Source: Ceratorhiza oryzae-sativae (lineage: Eukaryota; Basidiomycota; Agaricomycetes; Cantharellales; Ceratobasidiaceae). From it: a stretch of DNA of 64,000 nt. Both the position numbers and the translations under genes were made by a program. The notes beneath the pieces were generated by a model. That model had not been told where the DNA came from. It did not search any database and worked only from the letters and a program-made list of their open reading frames with translations. Location of the stretch: contig JARWMV010000244.1 of NCBI GenBank assembly GCA_030998015.1, positions 806,001 to 870,000 on the forward strand. The letters are read 5' to 3'. Positions 12,243-23,718 of the stretch are shown in pieces (the stretch's first letter is position 1; each line of letters starts with the position of its first letter).

Positions 12243-14017
12243 CTATACGAGCCACAATGAACGCGAATCAGCAGAGCGGCCGAGGGTGAGGATCCAAAGG
12301 CTCACGGTGGAGATGGTAGAGGGTATTGTGGTATGCTGATGGCAGTTCAGTCACTTGGACAATCAAGCACATGGACGTCGAGCCGATGTGCTACTGTCGA
12401 GAAGTCTCGAAGGTCATCCCACCACACGATAACGCCTAGACGCATCGGATAACTTACCAATTTGTATCTCCCGTCGCGCCTAACTTGCTGTATCTAGCCT
12501 GCTCAGCGAGATGCTGCAATGTTTGAAGACGAAAACGGATGACGAGTGTGGGGTTGAGCGGGCAGAAACAGGGACATACAAATGACAAGCGCCGCTAACG
12601 TAATAGTCGGAGCCGAACAAGGGTCTTGGACCAAACATTAGCCGAGCCGAGACCGTACGTTCGCACAATCTGGTGCTTTTAGCCTACTATTCAATACCTT
12701 GAAATCCCACGCTCTGGGTATATTTTTTTCACAATGCGGAGATTTGAGACAAGTGTCCCAAAAATCATCAGATCATGGCGTTCAGCATACAATCGATTCT
12801 CATGTTTCAATTGGCACCGTAATTCCATGCGATAGCAATGATTTGTTAATAAAATGAGCTATCCTGAGTATGCGGAAACACCACTCGCTCCATGCCTGGC
12901 GCCTGGGTTTCAGACTTTTTCTCATAATAACAAGGAGCCAAAATATTTTTTAATGAAGCGCAAGAATAGCCCGACGTCATTGATATCGCCTCAAGTATGG
13001 GTATCGTAACTTCTGTCATGGACTCCACCATATCCGTTGCGCCCCGCAAAAGCTCCAGGTGCATCGTTATTTTTCATCCAGTACCTAAGCATTACGAGAA
13101 GCGAGAGACAGCCGCTCCCTTGTATTCCGAACGTATGCAATTTACCGAAATGGGGGACGAGCTTCGCCAATTCGCCATGTTGGCAGTTCTCGCCCGTGCC
13201 TGCTGACCTAAACACTTGCATAGAGAGGGTTGATCTCTTGAACATTCCAGTCTCATTATATAAAGTTGGTTCAAACCGCATCCCTTGAGAATCTTTCGTA
13301 TTCGTGGTCGACGGTATCTACATGGGTCCAGAGGGATGGAGTCTCAATGACTAGCCTTTGCAATCAGCGCATACATAAGAAATAGCCAGATTTGTTGTCA
13401 TAACCAGGCACACTTCGACCGAGCGATCGCTATTTGGTAGGAAGCTGCACGGTCTGCGAGTCAACGGCAAAAGGATCCGAACGAGAATTTCACCTGGGAG
13501 AGACTGGATCGGCCCACACCTAATATTACGATTGACTATTCTACAGAGCGCTGCGGGGCGATATTGAACTTGTCCTCTTTGAGTTGAAACCGTCTCAAAT
13601 CGGTGTAGACGTTGGTGAATAAAATTTTTTGAGTGTGCCACCTTCAAAAGCGTCCCCGGATCGAGGGGTAATGGTGGTTTCGAGGACGAGCGATGCATCG
13701 TGGTAACGTTATATCGCCTCCACCAAATAATCTCTAGAGTCGTACCATGAGTGAAGCACAGAAGTGGTTGTATTCATAGTCGCCGTCGGGATGGTGGATG
13801 ACGTTGAAGCCACTGGCTAATCAAATTCATAATTTGGTCTTGTATGCGTAGCAATTTAAGGTCGAATCGCTAGACTGCATGTAAAGCACGGACAGCAAAT
13901 TTTCATATCATATTCAAAGGGATTTCATAGAACAATGTGGATAGAAAGCATGTATGAACGAGATCCAAGATACAGATACACAACAACAAGTCCTTTATTG
14001 CTTTTTTAATTGAAAAT
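12243..14017. other. Intergenic with a possible F-box remnant
   Basis: About 1.8 kb between the ATPase start and the 3' end of the fatty-acid dioxygenase. It should hold the ATPase promoter. Apart from the weak F-box-like frame at 13351-13698, nothing is recognised. Confidence 0.45.
13351..13698 (-). pseudogene. Possible F-box protein fragment
   Basis: A 115-codon frame containing SLPGEILVRILLPL, which resembles the start of an F-box (LPxEIL..I). The next stretch, EVCLVMTTNLAI, could be a decayed version of the VC..W..VA segment that follows in these families. No C-terminal repeat region and no splice continuation were found. The match is short and could be chance; if real, it is a remnant like the other two F-box loci in this window. 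Confidence 0.25.
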
Positions 14018-17000
14018 TCAGTTCCTGGGTCGGCCTTTTTTAAACGTCGTACTGCAAATCGACTATGAGTACAGAAAATAGGCTGCAGTTCCGAATAGAC
14101 CTACCTGAAGGGTCAAAGTCGTCGGGAACGGCGTAATGAGCTGCTTCGAGTTAAGGTAGTGCGAGCGAGCAGTCGAGCCATCCGCGTCATGGAACCGACG
14201 CAAGATGCCAGATTGACCGGGACCACGGCGGACGTTTTTGAGCTGGAAGACGGCACGTACAGCACAAGCCATGGTCTGGAGTACAATATTAGCGTTGGCA
14301 TTCTGGAAGCACAGGTCAGATACGAACCGAGTGCACAAAGTCGTCCGTGAAGCATTTGTGGAGACCATCACCCATGAGCGTATAGTTGCTCGATGGGCGC
14401 CTCGGGTCAACGTTCTCGGGGTTCGGGAAGACCTCAGGCTGATTGAATTGTTAGTAAACAAACAAATGTAATTGAGAAAATCCCAAAAACTCACATCCAA
14501 GTTCGACTCGGCAATCGACAACAAGAGAGAGTCTCCACTCTTGAACTGAGAGCCTCCAATAGTTGCCGGTTGGACGACGTTGCGGCGAGCATGAGAGAAC
14601 TATAAGCAAGTCATGAGTGCAATATTCAGCCCGCTATGACGAGTGATAATTACCAGAGGGTCCAAGCCTATATATGACTAAATTAGCATATGACAATAAC
14701 CATTGATGAGGAAATCGACTCACGAAGCGCCTCCCGAACATAACCAGCAATGAGACCGTTCGCTTGGGGATCTTTGCTACTCGACAAGGCGATAAGCTGA
14801 GTGCGGTGCTCGGCGTGCTCGGGGTCGAGATAAAAGTTGACGGTGTTGATCAAAGCTGGCGGTAACAAATGAGATCCTGGTTCGAATTGCATATTGAGTC
14901 TGCGTACCAGGAATATACTCGAACGCAGCGACAACAGCAGCCAAGACCGCGTTGGCGAGCTGATCCATAGACTTGCCAGTCTTCTGGAGGCGGCGCATGA
15001 ATTCGTACGACGGCTTGTTGCTTCCACGCAAGAAACCAATCAACGGTCCGCGATGCCCTAATTTAAAGAAGTTCAATGACCGCAGACGTTCGACATATAA
15101 ACGGGCTTACACCAAGTCCGTTGGCCGCAACGTAAGTCTCCTTGATCTGGTTCAAGAGCGCGCGCGAGTTGACCTTGGCGTTCTTCGCAATCCTGAAGAT
15201 GTGCTGGATATCGACATCAACGAATACGTGTCTATCCGCCGCACATGAGTTTTACACTTCTCCAATCAGTAGCCTGTTTACTTACGTGTAGATTTCCTCG
15301 ATCAACTGTTTAAGCTCCTGCTCAAAGTACTGTCCATGCGGGTTCGCCTCGGTCTTAAGAGAGAGACCACCGATCTCTTCGGAAACGAAGCGAACGACAA
15401 CAGTATCAAAGACCTCGACGATATCCAGGCACTTGCTCTGGTGAGAGCCGAGCGTGTAGGACATCTCTTGGAGCACGGTCTTGGTCGCCTCGTAGAAGTA
15501 GCTCTGGAAGTAGGTGCCGCTAGGCAGGACAAGCGCTCATAAATGATTCCTTTGTAGGTATGATCTTGGTCGTCATTGAGGGCGAGGAAGAATCTGTTCA
15601 TGGGTTGTCAGTGTCGTTTGAATAAACCAACATGAACGTATGCTTACCCGGGCTCTTTTCCGATCATCGAGTGAATCTTTTGACCATACGGCGTATGGAT
15701 GCACGCCGTGTCCTGGATCGCGCTTGTGACCTCCGATCGGTGCCTGACGGGCTGGACTGCAGGTGGAGCAACAGGCCTCGAAAAGTCGTAGTCGCCATCG
15801 ATTCCGAGCGAGTAAAGTTCTTCTTCATGGCCTCGGGGTCATGAGCGGGAACCAGAGGAAGATGCTGTTCTCGGGGAACTGGCCGGGGAGCGTGCGGGAG
15901 ATCACTAGAATGGGAATAAGATGTGGGATTAAACGAGGAGACATGCGACGAACGTTTGCCGAGCATTCCACCAAAGCTAGGATTGTTGACGTCACGCGTG
16001 GCGTCGTCGAAGCCCCAGCATGTCAGGTTGTTTGCTAAATTGCACATTAGTAACAATGAAATGGGATAGATGTACGAGCTGGACTCACTCGTCCAATCCG
16101 TGGTCAAGTAGCGGTCACCACTATAGAATCATGTCAGTACACTTCTGTGATGGATTGGATCAAGATCGCGCACCGAGTCAAACAGATAGCGTCCGACAAG
16201 ATCGCACGCGAGATGGTGTAGCCAGGGCACAACCCAGCTCCATCAACTACGGGCTTGGCCTCCTCGGCTTGCAGACCAACATAGAGCTCGATATTGTCCG
16301 GGTGCTTGTACAACCTCATCGCGGCAGTCGCGATCTCGGGATCCGAGTTCCAGTCGGCAAATGAGTCGTATGCTACAAGAATAGGTTGAACACGCGTTTG
16401 CACGGATAAGACAATCGATACTTACGCTTGAGACCGATAAACTTGCGGAACTCGTTCAAGCTGCAAACACCCCAGCGCCTGCTGCTCATGATGCCCATGA
16501 CCTCAATGACACGGAGGACCGGCGGCGTACCGCGCGCCTTGAAGGCCGACGCGACGTGGGCCGTAGCATTCTGGATGAGCCCTGCGAGTTCAGCATCGTT
16601 GAAGCGACCGTCGGGGCCACGCTTGAGGCTATGCAGAACGATGAGTACCAGACCGCGATGAAATGAAAGAAGCCTACCCTCCAAACACCCATTTGGACTT
16701 GTCCTTTTCGGTCGAGGCGATGGCGGCCGAGGCCTTGGCGAATTCTTGTGGGGTGATCTACAGAATCGAAGGTCAATCGAGGCCGAACACTCAGAACACG
16801 ATGTGGCTTGCCTTTTCGAAATCCCTTTCACCAAAGATCTTGCGGAACACGCCCTCTGTCCACTTCTCGTCGATGGTCGAAGTAGTCGAGTGCCAGTGGT
16901 AGAGCAAGTTGAACTAGACGTGATTGGTCAGCGGCATAACGTATTGGCACAAATGAATGGGTCCCACCTCGACGCTGACCGAGTTGCCTTCTCCACGAGG

Positions 17001-18593
17001 AACGTGGTTCCTCTCGCTCTGGACAATGTCCTGTAAACATCTACATTAGCGCCTGATCTCTGCACCTTGCCAAGCGCTGACCTCGAAGGGGTTGAGACTC
17101 CAGTCGGAGCCCTCGCGCACGATGCCTAGGATGCTGGCGAGGTAGTCGCCGAGGACGATGGAGACGAAGAAACCGACGTTGATGAGGCGTGCGGTATTGA
17201 AGAGCACGTGGTCCTGGTTCTTTCGCTTTTCGTCGGACAGGCTCTCGGGGTCCCTGAACGTGCCTGCCTCATTGATGAGGAACAGCTTGCGCACGATGTA
17301 CTGCACACATAAGCATCACGTCAGCGCAGCCCCCAGCACATATACCCCCCCTCGACTCACGTTGTGGTTCCTGCAGAACAGAACCAGCAGTGCGCATACA
17401 GCAGGTGGCAGGAACAAAAGCCTGTTCTCAGTGAACACGTCCTCCTTGAGGCGACCCGTGCCATCCCAGCGACGGACAGAGTCTTGGTCCTCCTGGTTGT
17501 TTCCGTATAGCGGAGCGAGATCCACATAGGACGAGGTCTCGTTGATCGTCGGGTCTGCGTGATTTGTGCGGAAACACGTGTGGATCACAAGAGTCGCAAA
17601 CGAGAAGAACATGGCCGAGAGACCAGCGGGGTGGGGGGTGTACTATCAAGAATATGAGTCCATGTTTCGGTCGATACACTGCGAATGCAAACCTTGTCGC
17701 GCTTGAGCAAGCATTCAAAAATGAGATCCGGGTCTGGCAGCTCAGAGATTGGGAGTGGGTGCGTCTGGGGCACGCTGCGCGAGTAGGGCAATCCCGCCGT
17801 CCTATGAAAAAGAGTCAGACATCCATCCGGCAATAGTAACTATACTACTGACCCAGATCCGGCAGCTGAGGTTATTTCCTCCACCATCGGCCGCACGGAA
17901 GCGGAATGCATCCCCGACAAACGTCCCTGGGGGGTGAGGCAAGTCCTTGTACACTGGTCATTACGAAAGAGTGTCAATCAATGACTAAAGATAGTATTGA
18001 TCGACATACGCATGCTGATCACTGCATCCTGGCCCTTTTGTGCGAGGGCACTCCCACGCGGCAGACGTGACATGAAGACTAGGGCATGCTCGAGCTTTGT
18101 GTCGATGGGCGTCAGGATCGAGTCGGTGCACGGCCGAGTGACATGCACTTACCAGCATCTTGCGGTCATCGAGAGCCTTGCTGTTTTGGATGGCATCAAC
18201 GACCGAGTACTATACAAAATCATCTAGTCAGTCGATGAGATTACTTTAGCACCGTCGATACATACAACAGCACCTAAGTCGGGAACAATGGGCGCTCCGC
18301 GGCGAAGCTATGCAGGATCTTAAATACAACTTCAAGCAGCGCTACCCAGACCGACCTGGGATCTGAACCGCTCAATGACAGCAGTGGCAGCATTGACTTC
18401 ATGGTCGGGGTCCTTGTCGTACGACGGCCGCTTCGAGCTCACAGGGCGCAACGAGTTATCGATCGAGGTCGCCAGGGACGAGAGAGCACCAAGAGAGGCG
18501 TCGGTCGCGCGCTATACCATCATAAATTGTCAATACGTTCGTCCTACGATCCCAAAGACATACATATGCAAGACTTGGTCGAGAATCGGCCAT
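14018..18593 (-). CDS. Ppo-type fatty-acid dioxygenase/P450 fusion (linoleate diol synthase family)
   Basis: This family oxygenates linoleic or oleic acid to a hydroperoxide in an N-terminal heme peroxidase domain; a C-terminal P450 domain isomerises it to diols or other oxylipins. About 20 exons are visible. The peroxidase half has YKDLPHPPGTFVGDAF, DGGGNN, SSYVDLAPLYG, FCRNHN (proximal His region) and YHWH, which holds the tyrosyl-radical Tyr. The P450 half has VREALR (ExxR) and GDGLHKCF with the heme Cys. Start is ATG at 18593, stop at 14018. Splicing needs a 14-nt exon (14654-14667) and one GC-AG intron (donor at 16811). Three points break the frame by one base, near 17860-17872, 15831-15842 and 15528-15538, so it is either a recent pseudogene or hit by consensus indels. 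It is divergent from the heme-thiolate peroxidase gene, 495 bp away. Confidence 0.88.
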
Positions 18594-19088
18594 GCTGAAA
18601 AGAGTGAGAGGTGTGGGCAAATGTCGAGCGTCGGCAGACGCATTTTAAGGCACGTCATGAGCCCACCGGGATCATATCCGGAAGCGAAGGATCACCTCAA
18701 AATACGGCTCCCCTAAAAATTGCTACGCATTCAATCAGGTTTGTGACGACAAGTGTCGACTTGTGGCGCTTCTGTTCGCGTCGGAGCCACAATGCTAATG
18801 AACAAATCGATCAAGACCCCAGACAGTCGTGCGCATTTACCTCCAACGGCCAATCAGCACCGGAGAATTAATCAACCGCATTTCGGGAGCGACCCGGGGC
18901 GCGATCTGCCCGAAGATAACGAGTGAGCTATCGACTGAATGACCGCATATAGCTATATGAATGCGCCTGGCCTGCTGTATCGATAGCATGCCAATCTCTC
19001 ATGTGGTCTGCAACGTGCCCACCCTCTTGTCCGCGAGCGAACAAAAAGGGAGGCGCTGCCCTCTCGCTCGGACACAGAGCACCACACG
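18594..19088. promoter_or_regulatory. Shared divergent promoter region
   Basis: The 495-bp gap between the divergently transcribed fatty-acid dioxygenase and heme-thiolate peroxidase genes must carry both promoters. I do not recognise a specific operator or TATA box that decides either start. Confidence 0.4.
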
Positions 19089-20438
19089 ATGTCCTTTGTC
19101 GTCTCGCTCCTCAAGGGCATATTCGACCCCATATACACGGTCGGCGTGCTTCTCGGCCTCGTCGTCTGGGATGGCGGCCTACGTCGCCAACTGGTTTTTG
19201 CCCAAGAAACCGATTGGTGCCGTTGTCCCACAGTGAGCAACGTGTATGAATAGACGCCGGCATGCATACTAACGTTGAGAGCAGAGGGGTTGGCGGCTAC
19301 GGCGGACGCTGGGGCGAATACCAGCCCCCCAGGCCAGATGACGCTCGCTCGCCTTGTCCCGCCATCAACGCACTCGCCAACCACGGTTCGTTCGCCCAAA
19401 ATCACACGTATGCTTCCCGCTAATCATGACCACGCAGGAGTGCTCCCTCGTAACGGACGCGGATTCACATGGTAAAGGAAATTAATCAATCAAAACTCAG
19501 GGCTCTGTTCTGACAACTCTCGCGTCATCGTCCACTCAGGAAGGAACTCGGCCAGGCTGTTCAGCATACGTACAATCTCTCCCCAACGCTCTGCATCCAG
19601 GTCCCATGGGTCACGGCCAAGGTTCTGTTCAACGGGCGCGACTGGAATAAACCCATGACCCTGGACGACCTTAACGCACACGGTGGAATCGAACACGATG
19701 CCAGTTACACTCGTGCGTAATGCCCTGGCTCTCTTCCCATTTCGTCATTGATTCAATCGTACTGGATAGGCGCGGACGTGAAATGGCAACCTGACCAGTC
19801 TGTCCCCAACCCGGATATCATCAAGGGACTCTACGAGACTGCTGGATTGGACATTGACAAGTAAACTCTATTCAATTTTTCTTTGATCCCCCTGTTTAGC
19901 AAAGTACGTAGCCTGAAGCCGACCGATGTACTCAAGCTCGAAGATTTCTCCAACTACCTGGCCTATCGTCAAGCGCACTCCAAGGTTTTCAACGGACAGT
20001 ACCTGATGAACTCGAATGGCAAACTCTTCAGCGTCGCAAACTCGGCAATCGCATGGGATGGTACGTCCCACCCTCTTGCCCCGCTCTTCTACCCCCCCTT
20101 TTGATCACCACGATCGATTGCTCACGTGGACGAGGGCAGTATTCGGCGGGAACGCAGCTGACCTCAAAACCTGGTTCCTTGAAGAACGGATGCCGGACAA
20201 CTGGGAGCCAAAGGTCCGGACCTACTACGGATTCACGATCCTGCGACTTAATTGGCTGTGAGTCTCGGTCTCGTCGTATCACCTTTTCATCCATTTTCTC
20301 TATCTATCCCTATCTGTGATCGCATCGGACGTGTGGCTGACGAGGATCAATCGGTTCAGCTCGTTCAAACTTAAACGGGGAATCGCTCGGGCCGGAAACT
20401 TGGAGGAGAAAGTGAAGAAGGATGCTAAGACGATGTGA
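19089..20438 (+). CDS. Heme-thiolate peroxidase (chloroperoxidase/unspecific peroxygenase family)
   Basis: A Peroxidase_2 family enzyme that uses peroxide to oxygenate or halogenate organic substrates. The heme ligand motif SPCPAINALANHG (PCP) is present, and GGIEHDASYTR gives the EHD catalytic/metal motif of the short, chloroperoxidase-like class. About seven exons join in frame: RNGRGFTW, the large EHD exon, VPNPDIIKGLYETAG, LEDFSNYLAYRQ, VFGGNAADLKTWF and a basic C-terminus ending at TGA 20436-20438. The N-terminus reads as a membrane anchor (SFVVSLLKGIF...VGVLLGLVVW) instead of a cleaved signal, but joining it to the rest (AAYVANWFLPKKP) requires removing one G at 19168-19170. Otherwise translation would start at 19171 without the anchor. 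Database labels for relatives include sterigmatocystin peroxidase StcC-like; the substrate here is unknown. Confidence 0.85.
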
Positions 20439-21159
20439 ACATGGATATCATATAGATTAGGTCTACGTTGTATTGCATAAGAGAGGGGCGTTTGTATGCT
20501 GTTGTGACTTCTTGAAGTACAAAATGTATTGATCTTGCATACTCTTTCGGGACTAGAGAGTGGCGCGCAATATTCCAATATTGGAAATGAAAAGTCGTCA
20601 CGAGTTGCTATCAACGGCAGTTGGCGCCCGTTATCTTAGTGTGCGCATTGTTTTGGTAAAGCGTCGGGTAATGTTCTACGCATGTAGTAGGTGCAAACTA
20701 GCGGATGCATTGGTAAGCGGCCCGTCCTAGTCGTCATAATCATGGCTAGGCTAGTTATGGCCATTTCCAGTATGTGAAATGGAACTATTCGTCGCACACA
20801 GCATTTACGACAAATCCATTAGCATAAAAAAAGTGGACTTTCGGCGTGCCGAACACCGGCGCTGCGTATAGGCCCAGGCACACCAAATCGGCATCGCACG
20901 AGGAATACCAGCACCCCTCTAGCCAAATCCATGGCTTAAGTCAGTGCTTTCTTGATCCTCTTCACGGACGAATTGCCTTTAATAGAATGCGCCACGATAG
21001 CCACCGTCCAAAGTGGGATGTGCGCTTGCCATCTGGATTTTCGGTGATCGATGGTGCGGATGGTGGCAAGACATTTCGACTATCATGGTATATAAATGGA
21101 GGGGGAGAGGCCCATGGTTAGTACCTTGCCCTTCATATAGCTTCTTCGCCCCCCAAGAC
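20439..21159. other. Intergenic, no gene recognised
   Basis: About 720 bases between the peroxidase stop and the dehydrogenase start, both on the plus strand. It contains no coding frame with recognisable content. Confidence 0.5.
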
Positions 21160-22544
21160 ATGTCTCCTTCTGGTGAGCGTCCATGAACTTCGAAGTCTTA
21201 ACTTTGCTAAGCTCTCGATAGTCAGCGACTATCCTAAGTATGATGAATCGAGCAACGGCAACGTTGTCAAGTCGGCGATTGTCACTGGCGGGTCTCAAGG
21301 TACGAATATTGTTGATCAAACCGGGGCGTCAATCTAATCACCTTCGTCTAGGTATCGGCATTGCTCTCGTACAACGTACGTTCGGCATATTTTGATTATC
21401 TTGGCCCTCTCAACTCATATCCTTTGATAGGGTTGGCGGAGGATGGGTTCAGCGTTATCCTCAACGACCTTCCATCAAAACGCGAAGCCGGACAGTTGGC
21501 CGCCAAGTCCATCTCCAATGCAACCAAACAGCGCGTGATCTTTGTCCCTGGAGACGTTTCCAAGGAGAGTGATGTGGACGCACTGGTGCAGAGAGCTGTC
21601 GAGGAGTTTGGAGGGCTGGACGTGGTAAGTAGCACCTATCTTGGCATTCATCGTGCATAAACGATCGTATCTCTTAATAGATGGTGGCAAATGCTGGCGT
21701 CTGTACGGTCAATTCGATCATGGATAGTAAGTCTCCTCTACGTGTTTTTGTATTATCGTATTCAACATGGTTTCATTAGCTTCGGTTGAAGAATGGAACT
21801 TGAATATGAACGTCAACGCTCTCGGCGCATTGTTCTGCTACCGCTCTGCTGCTCGACAAATGATTAAACAGGGACGCGGCGGAAGGATTATTGGAGCGTC
21901 GACCGTATGCGCATATAAAGGTGAATATTTATCCTTTTGAGCCGAGATCCTTTATAAACTCGTTATAGGAAACCCAACTGTTGCCGCTTATTCCGCAAGC
22001 AAGTTTGCCTTGAGGGGTATCTCCCAAGCTGCTGGTATAAATCTAAACTGTTGGGTGCTATAAGAAATGCGCTGAATAATCATCGGTTCTTTAGCATTAG
22101 AATTTGCACCGCACAAGATCACGGTCAACTGCTTTTCGGGCGGATGCATCAATACTGCCATGCGTACGTCAACCATATTGTCTTTATAAACACGTAGAGA
22201 TATAATTAAGGTTCATAGATCATGACTCTGCTCAAGTGGTTAGCGACCGCATGCAGCTCCCGAAAGAGATGCTGTTGAAAGGAGTAAGTACATAGCCACA
22301 TATTCGTCTCATATGGTAGCCCAATTGATCGCCAACCACGCCTTAGGCCTACTCCCAAGTTCCCCTCGGATACTGCGGACAGCCCGAAGATGTGGCTGGC
22401 CTCGTTTCCTACCTGGCTTCTCCCGCATCTCACTATATGACAGGTAAGCCCCATTGTTTCCCTTTTGATGACAGGAGCTAACATCATGCGGATTGGACCT
22501 TAGGTCAAAGCATCTCGTTGGATGGAGGGATGCAAATGTTCTAA
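21160..22544 (+). CDS. Short-chain dehydrogenase/reductase, diacetyl/acetoin reductase-like
   Basis: A classical SDR oxidoreductase of about 265 residues that uses NAD(P)H to interconvert a carbonyl and an alcohol. The Rossmann motif TGGSQGIGIA is at the N-terminus, followed by [10 protein letters not shown] (cofactor selectivity region), [16 protein letters not shown] (NAG), the catalytic Ser in IIGASTV, and [10 protein letters not shown] with the YxxxK pair. The C-terminus ends with [13 protein letters not shown], as in 2,3-butanediol/diacetyl reductases and many broad-range SDRs. Exon 1 is only 13 nt (ATG at 21160); about eight introns of near 50 nt separate the rest and frames join cleanly. 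It follows the heme-thiolate peroxidase on the same strand, so a role in oxidising products of that block is possible but unproven. Confidence 0.9.
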
Positions 22545-22757
22545 ATAAGCCTAGTTTTCGGTACAAGCCTCTTTCTTGATTATCACTTTCGTTGTTCTTG
22601 ATGAGATTGGACGTGTATGCATGACAACAAATTCATTGATGCTTTGATTGAACTTGGGCCTTGTGTGGTATATATGAACAGACGTGAGCTGCGTTTCTCA
22701 TCGCGTCATCCCTTCGAGTACAACGAACACGTACCACATCATCAACCTAGCACCTCC

Positions 22758-23330
22758 ATGCCGATGTCAACTGCCCCGCACGCGAATCCTCGATCTTGGT
22801 ACCCTGGAAGCCTTTCGGAGGCTTTGCGTGCGCTTTCAGACAAGGGAAAGGGGTTTCTTCCGCTCGACATTGGGCATTCGGTTAGTAGAGCGTCTTTCTT
22901 GCGCCCGGTAATTGTATTTTTTCACACGGCTTCATATTCCTGTAGCTTGCCGAGGCGGCTACGCTCGTGTTTATACATGAATCTCGAGTCAATTTGATGA
23001 GGTCACACATGCCACCTGAGCAGCCGATTAGCAGCGATCCTTTCTTTGTGTTTAACGGGTATAAGGATGCGCTAAAAACTCTAATGTTTATCATTGGCAT
23101 GGTGGAAAACGAAGACGACCCTCTTCGATGGAAGATTTGCACAGGTCTCGTACGTCCTTCGCCTTTCATGTATATCAAGTTAGCCATAACTAAACTCACA
23201 GAGCGTAATGTTACACGATGTTATGGCTGTTGTGAGAGCGCAGGGGTTTGATAATTCTCGGATTCAAATGAACAGGAACAAACGATTTACGGCGTTGATG
23301 AACGAGTTTGACTATGAGAGCGCAACCTAA
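22758..23330 (+). CDS. Small hypothetical protein, 151 aa
   Basis: Three exons (22758-22880, 22946-23149, 23202-23330) join with exact frame to 151 codons plus stop, with GTTAGT and GTACGT donors and TAG/CAG acceptors. The product starts MPMSTAPHANPRSW, has a short Leu/Ala-rich segment (SLSEALRALSDKG), then helical stretches such as DALKTLMFIIGMVENED and SVMLHDVMAVVRAQG. It has no signal peptide or membrane segment. I do not recognise the family; the regular splicing and balanced composition argue for a real gene. It sits 213 bp after the dehydrogenase on the same strand. The start could also be the Met two codons later. Confidence 0.65.
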
Positions 23331-23718
23331 TCGATGTAAATGGATTAACGATCTTTGTTTAGAATTGACCTATTCTCGTTTCAAGGACTGAGACCAATTC
23401 TTTCAATCGTCCCTCGTGCTAGGCCGTCATGTTTATTCATTTATTTGCTGTGATTGCTAGTGCAAGGGATAGGTGTATGCGTTCCAAGCTGAATATTGCG
23501 TGGGTGGATACACGCAATATGCATCAAAGCCGAAGACAGTGGCTACCGGCAAACCTCTAACCAATTGCGGTTATAGTGAAATGAATCCATGAATGAATTC
23601 TTGAGCTTGTTCGGATAAAACATAAATAACAGCAGAATAAAACGGCTTTCTACGATATAAAATCAACCGAAGACACGGCCAAAATTTCAACACTCAAATC
23701 TAAAACTCATCATAAAAT
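23331..23718. other. Intergenic between convergent genes
   Basis: About 390 bases between convergent stops. AT-rich; presumably both 3' untranslated regions. Nothing else is seen. Confidence 0.5.

Noticed and set aside
11827..12289. Several plus-strand frames opposite the CC-repeat region
   Set aside because: They are rich in Gln, Ser and Arg because they are the complement of repeated Cys/Pro codons; no independent evidence of coding.
14018..18593. Programmed ribosomal frameshifting as an explanation for the Ppo breaks
   Set aside because: The three sites share no slippery heptamer or downstream structure, and similar breaks occur in unrelated genes, so indels are simpler.
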